In this document: positions 19,142-26,865 of the stretch, piece by piece
How positions within the stretch are numbered: position 1 is the first letter of the stretch
Layout: every line of letters starts with the position of its first letter
NCBI GenBank assembly: GCA_910595805.1
Contig: CAJVCK010000001.1
Location: forward strand, 1 to 64,000
DNA length: 64,000 bases
Direction: 5' to 3'
Source of the DNA: an uncultured Candidatus Thioglobus sp.
GTDB lineage: Bacteria; Pseudomonadota; Gammaproteobacteria; PS1; Thioglobaceae
The notes under the pieces: generated by a model
What the model was told of the DNA's origin: nothing
Database searches by the model: none
What the model saw: only the letters and a program-made list of their open reading frames with translations
Made by a program: the position numbers and the translations under genes

Positions 19142-19594
19142 TTATTTAGCATCTGGTGATTCAGTCACAATACCTACTTTATCAACACCATGCTTTTGTA
19201 AAAATGACATTAGCGACACCACTTTACCATAAGCTACATGTTGATCACCTCTAACAAAAACCTTCATCTCAGGATAAATATCCATACGAGCACGAACTCG
19301 ACCTGCAATAATGCCTAAAGGCAATCTTTCACCTTTAGACACTTCAGCGCTTTCATCCTCTAACGAGTTAATAAAATATTTACCTGACTTGTCAATTGTG
19401 ATAACTGTAGGTTGATGCTCGGTAAAGTCGACCATCTTTGCTTCAGCAGAAGGTAAATCTACTTCAATACCTTGCTCAATAATCGGCGTGGTCATCATGA
19501 AGATCACCAAGAGTACTAACATTACATCAATATAGGGGACAATATTGATTTGCGCATCAATATTTGGCCTAGCGCGCTTTGGTAACTCAATCAT
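19142..19594 (-). CDS. tolR: TolR/ExbD-family protein
   Basis: A 150-residue motor protein with a single transmembrane helix near residues 18-40 containing the functional aspartate in 'YIDVMLVLLVIFMMT'. This residue channels protons with TolQ to energise TolA. The periplasmic domain has 'FVRGDQHVAYGKVVSLMSFLQKHGVDKVGIVT', typical of the family. It lies 5 bases after tolQ and ends next to tolA, giving the standard tolQ-tolR-tolA order. Confidence 0.94.
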   Translation of the reverse strand: MIELPKRARPNIDAQINIVPYIDVMLVLLVIFMMTTPIIEQGIEVDLPSAEAKMVDFTEHQPTVITIDKSGKYFINSLEDESAEVSKGERLPLGIIAGRVRARMDIYPEMKVFVRGDQHVAYGKVVSLMSFLQKHGVDKVGIVTESPDAK

Positions 19595-19599
19595 GCTAA

Positions 19600-20268
19600 T
19601 TACTGTTGTCTTTGGAAGATAACAAACAATTCTTCAATGAAAGCAGTGTACTTATTACCAATTGACTCTACTTGAGAAACCAAACGGTTATAAGCAATGG
19701 TCGCTGGGATCGCAGCAAATAAGCCAAAGGCAGTCGCAATGAGCGCCTCAGCAATACCAGGTGCTACAATCGCAATCGTAGCTTGTTTAACAGATGCCAA
19801 GCCAATAAATGAATGCATTATTCCCCAAACTGTACCAAACAAACCGATATATGGGCTAGACGATGCAATCATTGCTAAAATACTTAACCCGCCATCTAGA
19901 CGATCAATTTCATTATTTGCCGTGGTATTCATCGCGCGATAAGCTCGCTCAGAATTCATAATCAGTGCTTGATTAGAACTAGACTCAGAATGAACAAATT
20001 CGCCATAACCTGAGCCAAAAATATGCTCCATAGCTGAACGATTAGCGGCAATCGTTGGGATATTGCTATGCAGTTTTTCTAGATCTGTATCGGCAAGAAA
20101 ATGGCGATGAAAATCAGTAATATCTTTCTTTGCATCTATTAAAGTTTTCTTTTTTGATAAGATCAATGTCCATGAATAAATACTCATCAATACTAGAACA
20201 AGCATAACCAGTTGCACCACAAAACCTGCCCCTGTAATCAAGTCAAAAATATTTAAACTGTTATCCAT
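19600..20268 (-). CDS. tolQ: TolQ proton channel subunit
   Basis: A 222-residue ExbB/TolQ/MotA-family protein with three transmembrane helices: about residues 12-34, 130-152 and 165-190. The conserved block 'LAMIASSSPYIGLFGTVWGIMHSFIGLA' spans the second helix, and 'APGIAEALIATAFGLFAAIPATIAYNRL' the third. Together with TolR it forms the proton-driven motor of the Tol-Pal system. It overlaps the ybgC stop by 8 bases and is part of the ybgC-tolQRA operon. Confidence 0.96.
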   Translation of the reverse strand: MDNSLNIFDLITGAGFVVQLVMLVLVLMSIYSWTLILSKKKTLIDAKKDITDFHRHFLADTDLEKLHSNIPTIAANRSAMEHIFGSGYGEFVHSESSSNQALIMNSERAYRAMNTTANNEIDRLDGGLSILAMIASSSPYIGLFGTVWGIMHSFIGLASVKQATIAIVAPGIAEALIATAFGLFAAIPATIAYNRLVSQVESIGNKYTAFIEELFVIFQRQQ

Positions 20269-20659
20269 TTATTCGCTCCAAAATGATTGGCGGTATGCCA
20301 CAAGGTTTAAAACTATCGGCATGCAAACATGCCACCGTTATTTGTGCATTAAATAATACCTTATTTTGTCCTTTAAGCATTATTTTCTGTGAAAAAATCA
20401 AACTAGCACGACCAACTTTTTTGATTGAAGTTTGCACGTTTAATAAATCATTAAATTTAGCTGGTGCATGATAATCCGCATTGACTGATCTAACGGCAAA
20501 AATAATATTACATGTTTCAATCAGATTATCTTGTTCAAAACCCAATCCTCGAAGGAATTCAGATCGCCCTCTTTCAATGAATTTTAAATAGTTGGCATAA
20601 TAAACAACACCACCACTGTCTGTATCTTCATAATAAACTCGAACATCTAAATTACTCAT
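20261..20659 (-). CDS. ybgC: Tol-Pal associated acyl-CoA thioesterase YbgC
   Basis: A 132-residue hotdog-fold thioesterase. The active-site aspartate is in '[30 protein letters not shown]' near residue 11-20 (D-T-D-S-G-G). In E. coli YbgC hydrolyses acyl-CoA or acyl-ACP and is always co-transcribed with tolQRA, perhaps linked to phospholipid homeostasis at division. It overlaps both ruvB (8 bases) and tolQ (8 bases). Confidence 0.94.
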   Translation of the reverse strand: MSNLDVRVYYEDTDSGGVVYYANYLKFIERGRSEFLRGLGFEQDNLIETCNIIFAVRSVNADYHAPAKFNDLLNVQTSIKKVGRASLIFSQKIMLKGQNKVLFNAQITVACLHADSFKPCGIPPIILERING

Positions 20660-21680
20660 TAAACAAATCTTTTTCTTTACGAGAATTTACAAGTCCAAGA
20701 TGCGAATACGCAAGGTTGGTTGCACTACGACCACGTGGTGTACGCATGATAAACCCTTGTTGAATTAGATAAGGCTCTACCATGTCTTCAAGAGTCCCTC
20801 TCTCTTCTCCAATGGCAGTTGAAAGCGTGTCCAAACCCACTGGCCCGCCTGAGAACTTTTGAGTCATAATTGACAGGTAGTCTCGATCAAGTTGTTCTAA
20901 ACCTTGCTCATCTACTTTTAACGTAATAAGTGCTTCATGTGCAATTTTTTGGTGAATTATGCCATTGGTCTTTACATCGGCAAAATCACGTACTCGACGC
21001 AATAAGCGATTGGCAATTCTTGGTGTGCCACGTGAGCGTTTGGCAATCTCGAGTGCGCCAGTCTCTTCAATTTGAATGCCTAGAATATCAGCTGAACGCT
21101 GTACAATTTTTTGCAAGTCATTAATTTCATAAAACTGTAAACGTTGCACAATGCCAAATCGATCACGTAGTGGTGAAGTTAACATGCCTGCACGCGTAGT
21201 GGCGCCAATTAGTGTAAAGGGTGGTAATTCTAGCTGCACAGAATGTGCAGCTACACCCTCACCTATCATGATATCAAGCTTAAAATCCTCTAAAGCGGGA
21301 TAGAGGATCTCTTCAACAACAGGATTAAGGCGATGGATCTCATCAATGAATAAAATATCGTACGGTTCAAGTTTAGTTAAGATGGCAGCTAAGTCACCTG
21401 AGCGCTCTAATACCGGGCCTGAAGTTTGTTTAAGCCCTGCACCCATTTGGTTAGAAATCACATTGGCTAGTGTGGTTTTACCCAAACCAGGAGGGCCATA
21501 AATCAATGAATGATCTAAAGCATCTCCGCGTTTTTTAGCAGCTTCAATAAACAGTGACATTTGTGATTTAACATCGTCTTGACCAATATACTCATTGAGA
21601 GAATCTGGGCGTACGGACGTCATGACAATGTCTTCTTTACCTTGGTCTTTTCCGCTTACTAAAGAATCTTCTTCTATCAT
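20652..21680 (-). CDS. ruvB: Holliday junction branch migration helicase RuvB
   Basis: A 342-residue AAA+ motor. Walker A is '[15 protein letters not shown]' near residue 60, Walker B '[10 protein letters not shown]' near residue 110, sensor '[21 protein letters not shown]', and the C-terminal winged helix ends with '[16 protein letters not shown]'. It hexamerises on DNA with RuvA and feeds RuvC. Here it precedes the ybgC-tolQRA genes; ruvA is absent and ruvC is a separate minus-strand gene at 12297. Confidence 0.98.
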   Translation of the reverse strand: MIEEDSLVSGKDQGKEDIVMTSVRPDSLNEYIGQDDVKSQMSLFIEAAKKRGDALDHSLIYGPPGLGKTTLANVISNQMGAGLKQTSGPVLERSGDLAAILTKLEPYDILFIDEIHRLNPVVEEILYPALEDFKLDIMIGEGVAAHSVQLELPPFTLIGATTRAGMLTSPLRDRFGIVQRLQFYEINDLQKIVQRSADILGIQIEETGALEIAKRSRGTPRIANRLLRRVRDFADVKTNGIIHQKIAHEALITLKVDEQGLEQLDRDYLSIMTQKFSGGPVGLDTLSTAIGEERGTLEDMVEPYLIQQGFIMRTPRGRSATNLAYSHLGLVNSRKEKDLFNE

Positions 21681-21685
21681 GATTG

Positions 21686-22201
21686 CTATTTATTTATTGC
21701 TTTGACATCTGTCAAAATTAACTTAATTTTAATAGGTTTTTTTAGATGATTAAGGCGAATCATCCTTGGATATCTAATATTGTTAATTTGCTGGTAACGT
21801 GTAATTTCAGCCAACCAATCACCTTGGATTATTTTTTTGTGTTTAAAAACAATCTTAGGAAATTCTAAGATTGGAAAATACCAGCCAACCTGATTTGTCA
21901 TCCATTGATTAAAGTCAGTTGTAACAAGTTCTTCGTCTACCCACAAACCTTGAGAATTTGATTTAATAACAACTTCCCCCAGCCCTAATACAGCACTTAT
22001 TGTTAACTGAAAATACTGATCTTTAAAAGTAATATCAAAACCAGAATTTTGTACTTGTTGATCAACAACGCCACCAATTCTACCTTTTGTTTGCCATACA
22101 CTTGGAATTGTATCTAGGGTATTAACAGGAAGCGTAGCAGATTTATTCCATGTTATGCTACAACCACTCAACAATAACGCCAATAGCCAAATTCTAATCA
22201 T
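21686..22201 (-). CDS. lolB: Outer-membrane lipoprotein receptor LolB
   Basis: LolB accepts lipoproteins from LolA and inserts them in the outer membrane. It is a lipoprotein itself: the ATG at 22201 gives a short signal '[14 protein letters not shown]', with the lipid-accepting cysteine at residue 14. A longer start at 22234 would add an 11-residue leader that does not suit a lipoprotein signal. The remaining 157 residues carry '[21 protein letters not shown]', '[15 protein letters not shown]' and 'YPRMIRLN', a typical LolB pattern though low in identity. Divergence from hemA is the classic gammaproteobacterial arrangement and strengthens the call. Confidence 0.88.
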   Translation of the reverse strand: MIRIWLLALLLSGCSITWNKSATLPVNTLDTIPSVWQTKGRIGGVVDQQVQNSGFDITFKDQYFQLTISAVLGLGEVVIKSNSQGLWVDEELVTTDFNQWMTNQVGWYFPILEFPKIVFKHKKIIQGDWLAEITRYQQINNIRYPRMIRLNHLKKPIKIKLILTDVKAINK

Positions 22202-22220
22202 GGTGCGTATTCTAACATTA

Positions 22221-22236
22221 GCTTGTATAATCAAGC
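22221..22236. promoter_or_regulatory. Inverted repeat over the -10 region between lolB and hemA
   Basis: GCTTG-TATAAT-CAAGC is a perfect 5-base inverted repeat with TATAAT as its centre, 40-55 bases upstream of the hemA ATG. TATAAT reads as a -10 for hemA; the flanking arms could be a repressor site. A clear -35 is lacking. Confidence 0.4.
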
Positions 22237-22275
22237 GTTTGTTTAGTTTTATTTGTTAAATCTTAATTGGTTCTT

Positions 22276-23535
22276 ATGCAACATATTGCAATTTTGAGTG
22301 TTAATCATCAACTCGCACCTGTTGAAGTTAGGGAAAAAGTTGCCTTTGCGCCTGGAAAACTAACTCTTGCACTGGAGCAGTTTAAAAATACTAAAGGTGT
22401 TGAGGCTTGCGCTATTCTTTCTACTTGTAATCGTGCTGAAATCTACGCCATTATTAATACAGATAACGCACAAGAAATACTTAGTAATTATCTCGCTAAT
22501 ACACATGAAATTAATCGTTCAGAACTTGACCCTTATTTAAGTTATTTTGAAGGCAATAATGCAGTTACACATATTTGTCATGTAGCCACTGGATTAGATT
22601 CTTTAGTTTTAGGCGAGCCTCAAATCTTAGGTCAACTCAAAGATGCTTATCATGCCGCCAAAGAAGCCAATACGCTCAATAAATTATTAGAAAAATTATT
22701 TCAACATGCTTTTTCAACTGCTAAAAAAGTTAGAACCGATACAGAAATTGGTTCATCTCCAGTTTCAGTTGCTTATTGCGCCGTTAAACTCAGTGAGAAA
22801 ATTTTTGCCAATTTAGCAGAACAAACTGTAATGCTAATCGGTGCAGGTGAAATGATTGAGCTATGTGCGCAGCACCTGAGCCAAAAAGGCGTTAAAAATA
22901 TGATTGTAGCTAATAGAACGGTTGAAAATGCCGAAAAAATTGCCTCACTTTACAACGCTAAATCAATCAGTCTTAAGCAGTTTTCAAATATTATTCATGA
23001 AGCAGATATTATTATCTCTTCTACTGCAGCCTCTGTACCTATTATTGGTAAAGGCTTGATTGAAACTGCACTCAAAGTACGTAAACATAAACCTATGTTT
23101 ATGCTAGACATCGCCATCCCAAGAGATATTGAACCTGAAGTAGCACAACTAGATGATGTTTTTTTATACACAGTTGACGATCTTCAGCAAGTCGTTAGTG
23201 ACAATATTGATAATCGACAAAGAGAAAAAACATTGGCCGAAGAAATCGTTGTTGGTCAAAACAAAAAATTTGACGATTGGTTAGAAACATTACCAAATGA
23301 GAAAATTGTACAATCATATCGTCAAAATGCTTATCAGATTAAAGAAACGGCAGTTGAAGCAGCGCTTAAAAAACTCAAAAATGGCGGCAATTCAGAAGCG
23401 ATTATTAGCCAATTAGCTGACCAACTAACCAACAAGTTATTACATGCGCCTTTTAGCAATATCAAGCAAGCAAGCACAGAGCAACTCAAGCAATGTAAAA
23501 ACTGCGTACCTAAAAATAAAATCAACAAATCATGA
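22276..23535 (+). CDS. hemA: Glutamyl-tRNA reductase HemA
   Basis: HemA reduces Glu-tRNA to glutamate-1-semialdehyde, the first committed step of tetrapyrrole synthesis in the C5 pathway. The catalytic cysteine is C51 in '[11 protein letters not shown]'. Other hallmarks are '[27 protein letters not shown]' (about residue 95), the NADPH-binding '[12 protein letters not shown]' and the C-terminal dimerisation helices. The ATG at 22276 starts directly at '[11 protein letters not shown]', as in relatives; a TTG nine bases upstream is less likely. The stop overlaps prfA (ATGA). Confidence 0.97.
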   Translation: MQHIAILSVNHQLAPVEVREKVAFAPGKLTLALEQFKNTKGVEACAILSTCNRAEIYAIINTDNAQEILSNYLANTHEINRSELDPYLSYFEGNNAVTHICHVATGLDSLVLGEPQILGQLKDAYHAAKEANTLNKLLEKLFQHAFSTAKKVRTDTEIGSSPVSVAYCAVKLSEKIFANLAEQTVMLIGAGEMIELCAQHLSQKGVKNMIVANRTVENAEKIASLYNAKSISLKQFSNIIHEADIIISSTAASVPIIGKGLIETALKVRKHKPMFMLDIAIPRDIEPEVAQLDDVFLYTVDDLQQVVSDNIDNRQREKTLAEEIVVGQNKKFDDWLETLPNEKIVQSYRQNAYQIKETAVEAALKKLKNGGNSEAIISQLADQLTNKLLHAPFSNIKQASTEQLKQCKNCVPKNKINKS

Positions 23536-24623
23536 ATACTTCTATCCTTACTAAGCTTGAACAATTGTCTATGCGTCTAGAAGAAGTGGGTGCTATGCTA
23601 TCTGATCCTGAAGTTGCGTCAGATCAGAACAAGTTTCGTGAACTCTCTATTGAACACGCCCAATTAACCCCAGTTAATGAGCAATTTTCTCAATATTTAG
23701 CCACACAAGAAGACATTGAAGCTGCTGAAGCTATGTTGCTAGAAGATGATGATGAAATGCGCGCCATGGCTAAAGAAGAAATAAACGAAGGAAAAGACAA
23801 ACTAGAACAACTTGACTTGGAACTTAAAAAAGCCTTACTACCAAAAGACCCGAATGACTCTCGCAATATTATTATTGAGATCAGAGCTGGGACAGGTGGT
23901 GATGAGGCGTCAATTTTTTCAGGTGATTTATTTAGAATGTATTCTCGCTATGTTGAAAAGCAAAAATGGAAAATAGAAGTTATGAGTTCTAATATTGGTG
24001 ATCATGGTGGTTTTAAAGAAGTCATTGCTAAAATTAGCGGTGAAAATGTCTATTCAAAACTCAAGTTTGAATCTGGCGCACACCGTGTGCAACGCGTACC
24101 AGAAACAGAATCTCAAGGAAGAGTACATACCTCAGCTTGTACTGTAGCGATTATGCCTGAAGTCAAAAATATTGAGGAAATTGATATTAATATGGGTGAT
24201 GTTAGGGTTGATACTTTTAGAGCTAGTGGCGCTGGCGGTCAACATGTTAATAAAACCGACTCTGCTGTACGTGTTACCCATATTCCAACAGGTACTGTGG
24301 TTGAATGTCAAGATGGACGCTCACAACACAAAAATAAAGCACAGGCAATGTCTGTTTTAGCCTCTAGAATTCTCGATGCACAACAGCAAGTACAGCAAAA
24401 TGAACAAGCGTCAGCTCGTAAAGAGTTGGTTGGTAGTGGCGATCGCTCACAACGCATCCGCACCTATAACTACCCGCAAGGACGTATTACCGACCATCGC
24501 ATTAATTTAACACTGTACAAATTAGCTGAGGTAATGGAGGGTGATTTAGAATCAATAATTGAGCCTTTAATTGTTGAACAGCAAACCAACCAACTCACAG
24601 AATTGAACGATACTCTAGCTTAA
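23532..24623 (+). CDS. prfA: Peptide chain release factor RF1
   Basis: RF1 ends translation at UAA and UAG. The 363-residue protein has the peptidyl-transferase motif in '[16 protein letters not shown]' (GGQ near residue 236) and the anticodon-mimic region '[22 protein letters not shown]', where the P-x-T tripeptide of RF1 proteins is located. The C-terminal '[20 protein letters not shown]' is also typical. It is coupled to hemA by a 4-base overlap, the standard hemA-prfA order. prmC does not follow. Confidence 0.97.
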   Translation: MNTSILTKLEQLSMRLEEVGAMLSDPEVASDQNKFRELSIEHAQLTPVNEQFSQYLATQEDIEAAEAMLLEDDDEMRAMAKEEINEGKDKLEQLDLELKKALLPKDPNDSRNIIIEIRAGTGGDEASIFSGDLFRMYSRYVEKQKWKIEVMSSNIGDHGGFKEVIAKISGENVYSKLKFESGAHRVQRVPETESQGRVHTSACTVAIMPEVKNIEEIDINMGDVRVDTFRASGAGGQHVNKTDSAVRVTHIPTGTVVECQDGRSQHKNKAQAMSVLASRILDAQQQVQQNEQASARKELVGSGDRSQRIRTYNYPQGRITDHRINLTLYKLAEVMEGDLESIIEPLIVEQQTNQLTELNDTLA

Positions 24624-25406
24624 ATTTTTAGGCGTTACTAACTGAGAAAATACAAATAAAATACCGAGTGAAATCACAATCGCCGGCCCTGTCGCCACAT
24701 CATAATACATTGATCCAGTGAGACCAGCAATAACCGCCGACATTGAAATAAAAATTGACTGAAATACCATTTGACTAGGCGAACGTGCAAATACTCTGGC
24801 AATCGCAGGCGGAATAATCAGCAACGAAGTGATCAGCAATACGCCCACAATTTGCACTGAAACCGAAACTGCCAATGCTATCATTAGCATGAATAATAGT
24901 TGATAAAACATATGCTTAAGGCCCTCTGCTTTAGCCAGCTCTTCATTCAAGGTTAACAACAACAGGCGCTGCCAAAAAATTGTCAGTAAAATAACAATAA
25001 CCACCAACACTGAATACACCCAAACAATATCTTGGTTAGTAATAGACAGGATATCACCAAATAAAAGTGAAAAATAATCAGTATTAGCGCCACCTACTAG
25101 CGCTAAAACCACAATACCTAGTGAAAGTGCAATATGTGAAAAGATGCCCAATATCGCATCATTAGACAAGAATTGTCGCTCTTGTAAATTAACAATCAAT
25201 AGGGCAAAAATCGCACCGACAACAATCAAACCAAAATGAATACCTAGCCCACTGGCCAAGCCTAGTGACACACCAAGTAATGCGCTATGTGAAATTGATT
25301 CAGAAAAATAACTCATACGCTTCCAAATCACAAAACAACCAAGTGAGCCTGCAATAATAGAGATACCCACGGCTGCTAAGACCGCTCTAAAAATAAAATC
25401 TTCCAT
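24615..25406 (-). CDS. znuB: Zinc ABC transporter permease ZnuB
   Basis: A 263-residue ABC-3 family inner-membrane permease with about eight to nine hydrophobic helices. '[25 protein letters not shown]' near residue 25 and '[25 protein letters not shown]' near residue 185 are the family signatures. It would import Zn(II) with ZnuA and ZnuC, but neither gene is adjacent. The fur gene lies 16 bases upstream on the same strand, so fur and znuB may be one transcript. A Mn(II)-type substrate cannot be excluded. Confidence 0.85.
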   Translation of the reverse strand: MEDFIFRAVLAAVGISIIAGSLGCFVIWKRMSYFSESISHSALLGVSLGLASGLGIHFGLIVVGAIFALLIVNLQERQFLSNDAILGIFSHIALSLGIVVLALVGGANTDYFSLLFGDILSITNQDIVWVYSVLVVIVILLTIFWQRLLLLTLNEELAKAEGLKHMFYQLLFMLMIALAVSVSVQIVGVLLITSLLIIPPAIARVFARSPSQMVFQSIFISMSAVIAGLTGSMYYDVATGPAIVISLGILFVFSQLVTPKNLS

Positions 25407-25422
25407 TTAAACTAAAATAAAC

Positions 25423-25830
25423 TCACTGACAATCTTTACAAAGACCATACAAATATAAACAATGGTCAGTTAATTGATAACCATATTTCTCTGCTACATC
25501 ATGCTGATGTTGCTCAATTACACCATCTTGAAATTCATCAATCTTTCCACATTTAACACATACCAAATGATCGTGATGATCAACATTAGAAAGCTCAAAT
25601 ACGCTTTGGCCATTATCAAAGTTAAGCTTGTTGACCATGCCTGACTCTTCAAACTGAGTTAATACGCGATAAATTGTGGCCACACCAACTTCTTCGCCTT
25701 GCATAATTAAAGCACGATAAATATCTTCAGCACTCATGTGGTGCTCTTCACTGGTTTCTAGAATTTCTAAAATTTTAAGTCGTGGCAGCGTGACTTTAAG
25801 GCCTGCACTTTTTAAATCTTGAGCATCCAT
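25423..25830 (-). CDS. fur: Ferric uptake regulator Fur
   Basis: A 135-residue metalloregulator that with Fe(II) represses iron-acquisition genes. The N-terminal winged helix ends with 'GVATIYRVLTQFEESGMV'. The metal sites are in 'HHDHLVCVKCGKIDEF' (about residues 87-102), the pattern of Fur rather than Zur, and in the C-terminal CxxC 'LCKDCQ'. It is shorter at the C-terminus than E. coli Fur (148). Divergent pairing with a BamE/OmlA gene is a known gammaproteobacterial arrangement. A probable target is the Fur-box-preceded iron importer at 11004. Confidence 0.92.
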   Translation of the reverse strand: MDAQDLKSAGLKVTLPRLKILEILETSEEHHMSAEDIYRALIMQGEEVGVATIYRVLTQFEESGMVNKLNFDNGQSVFELSNVDHHDHLVCVKCGKIDEFQDGVIEQHQHDVAEKYGYQLTDHCLYLYGLCKDCQ

Positions 25831-25895
25831 ATTTAATTTCCTTGATGTAAAATCAACTAATAATCGTTAATCATTTTAAATCAAAAAACTAGCTG

Positions 25896-26711
25896 ATGAA
25901 TAAATTAACTTTGATTGTGCTTTCATTGCCATTCTTATTTTCGTGCTCACCTTCTATGCTGAAAATGCCTGAGTTGCCTGAGTTGCCTAAGTTGCCCAAT
26001 ATATCAAAAATTGTACCGGACATTTCACTGCCAACACTTTTTAAAGCAGATATCAACCAAGGCTCAGTATTAGATCGGTTTAGCGTTAATCAGCTTAAAA
26101 CAGGTATGTCAAAAGTTGAGGTACAGAATCTAATTGGCTCTCCTAGTGTAACCGATCCATTTCATAACAACCAATGGGACTACATTAATCATTCAACTTT
26201 ATATGAGAAAGATAATATTAATTACCGCTTAACATTAATATTTGAAAAAAATATACTTAAAGTTATTAATACTTCAAAATTAACATCACTACCTCCACTA
26301 ACAGAAGCAGAAAAAAAACTAGAAAAAAAACGCCTAGCTAAAGAAAAAGTTATTGCAGATCAAATTGCCAAAGCCGAGTCACTGGCCAATGCCAAGAAAA
26401 AAGCTAAAGCATTGGCTGAGAAAAAAGCCGCCGCTAAAGCTAAGGAAATTTCTGATAAAAAAGCAAAAGATAAAGCTAAAGCACTTGCTAAAAAGCGTGC
26501 TAACGAAGCAAAAGCCGCCGCTAAAGCTAAGGAAATTTCTGATAAAAAAGCAGCAGATAAAGCCAAGGCATTAGCCAAAAAACAAGCAGGTGAAGAAAAA
26601 GAAAAAGCCCGAAAAGCAAACTTGAAAGAAGGCTATGAAGCCTACAAGAAAGCTGAAGAAAAGGCAAAATCTTTAAATGGTCCCGATACGCCTTGGTATC
26701 GATTCTGGTAA
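25896..26711 (+). CDS. bamE: BamE-type lipoprotein with long Lys/Ala-rich tail
   Basis: BamE is a lipoprotein accessory subunit of the outer-membrane beta-barrel assembly machine. Residues 1-17 form a lipoprotein signal ending 'LPFLFSC'. A Pro/Leu-rich 'MPELPELPKLP' spacer follows. The BamE (SmpA/OmlA) domain is at about residues 60-130, with 'VNQLKTGMSKVEVQNLIGSP' and 'DPFHNNQWDYI'. The family normally ends here, near 110-130 residues. This one continues for about 135 residues of Lys/Ala/Glu coiled coil containing an exact 42-base repeat, ending 'LKEGYEAYKKAEEKAK'. The neighbouring lipoprotein shares both ends but not the BamE core. The BamE identity is solid; the role of the tail is unknown. 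Confidence 0.85.
   Translation: MNKLTLIVLSLPFLFSCSPSMLKMPELPELPKLPNISKIVPDISLPTLFKADINQGSVLDRFSVNQLKTGMSKVEVQNLIGSPSVTDPFHNNQWDYINHSTLYEKDNINYRLTLIFEKNILKVINTSKLTSLPPLTEAEKKLEKKRLAKEKVIADQIAKAESLANAKKKAKALAEKKAAAKAKEISDKKAKDKAKALAKKRANEAKAAAKAKEISDKKAADKAKALAKKQAGEEKEKARKANLKEGYEAYKKAEEKAKSLNGPDTPWYRFW
26424..26552 (+). repeat. Exact 42-base direct repeat in the BamE tail
   Basis: Two identical 42-base copies (26424-26465 and 26511-26552) start 87 bases apart inside the coiled-coil coding part. They encode K-A-A-A-K-A-K-E-I-S-D-K-K-A. The nucleotide identity suggests a recent internal duplication. Confidence 0.9.
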
Positions 26712-26805
26712 AAAACTTATATTATCAGTTCAACAATCTGCTTTTTTTTAAGCTGTTCAAAATACCAACCAAAAGACTATAGAGCCTACTCATACAAATC
26801 TTAGG

Positions 26806-26835
26806 TTGTTCATATCGACCTCCTTGAGGTAAAAT
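26806..26835 (+). promoter_or_regulatory. Candidate promoter of the repeat lipoprotein gene
   Basis: TTGTTC (26806-26811), an 18-base spacer and TAAAAT (26830-26835) lie 31 bases before the ATG at 26866. The rest of the 154-base gap after bamE shows no recognised element. Confidence 0.4.
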
Positions 26836-26865
26836 CGCGAAACATTAAAGTCTAAAACAACAATT

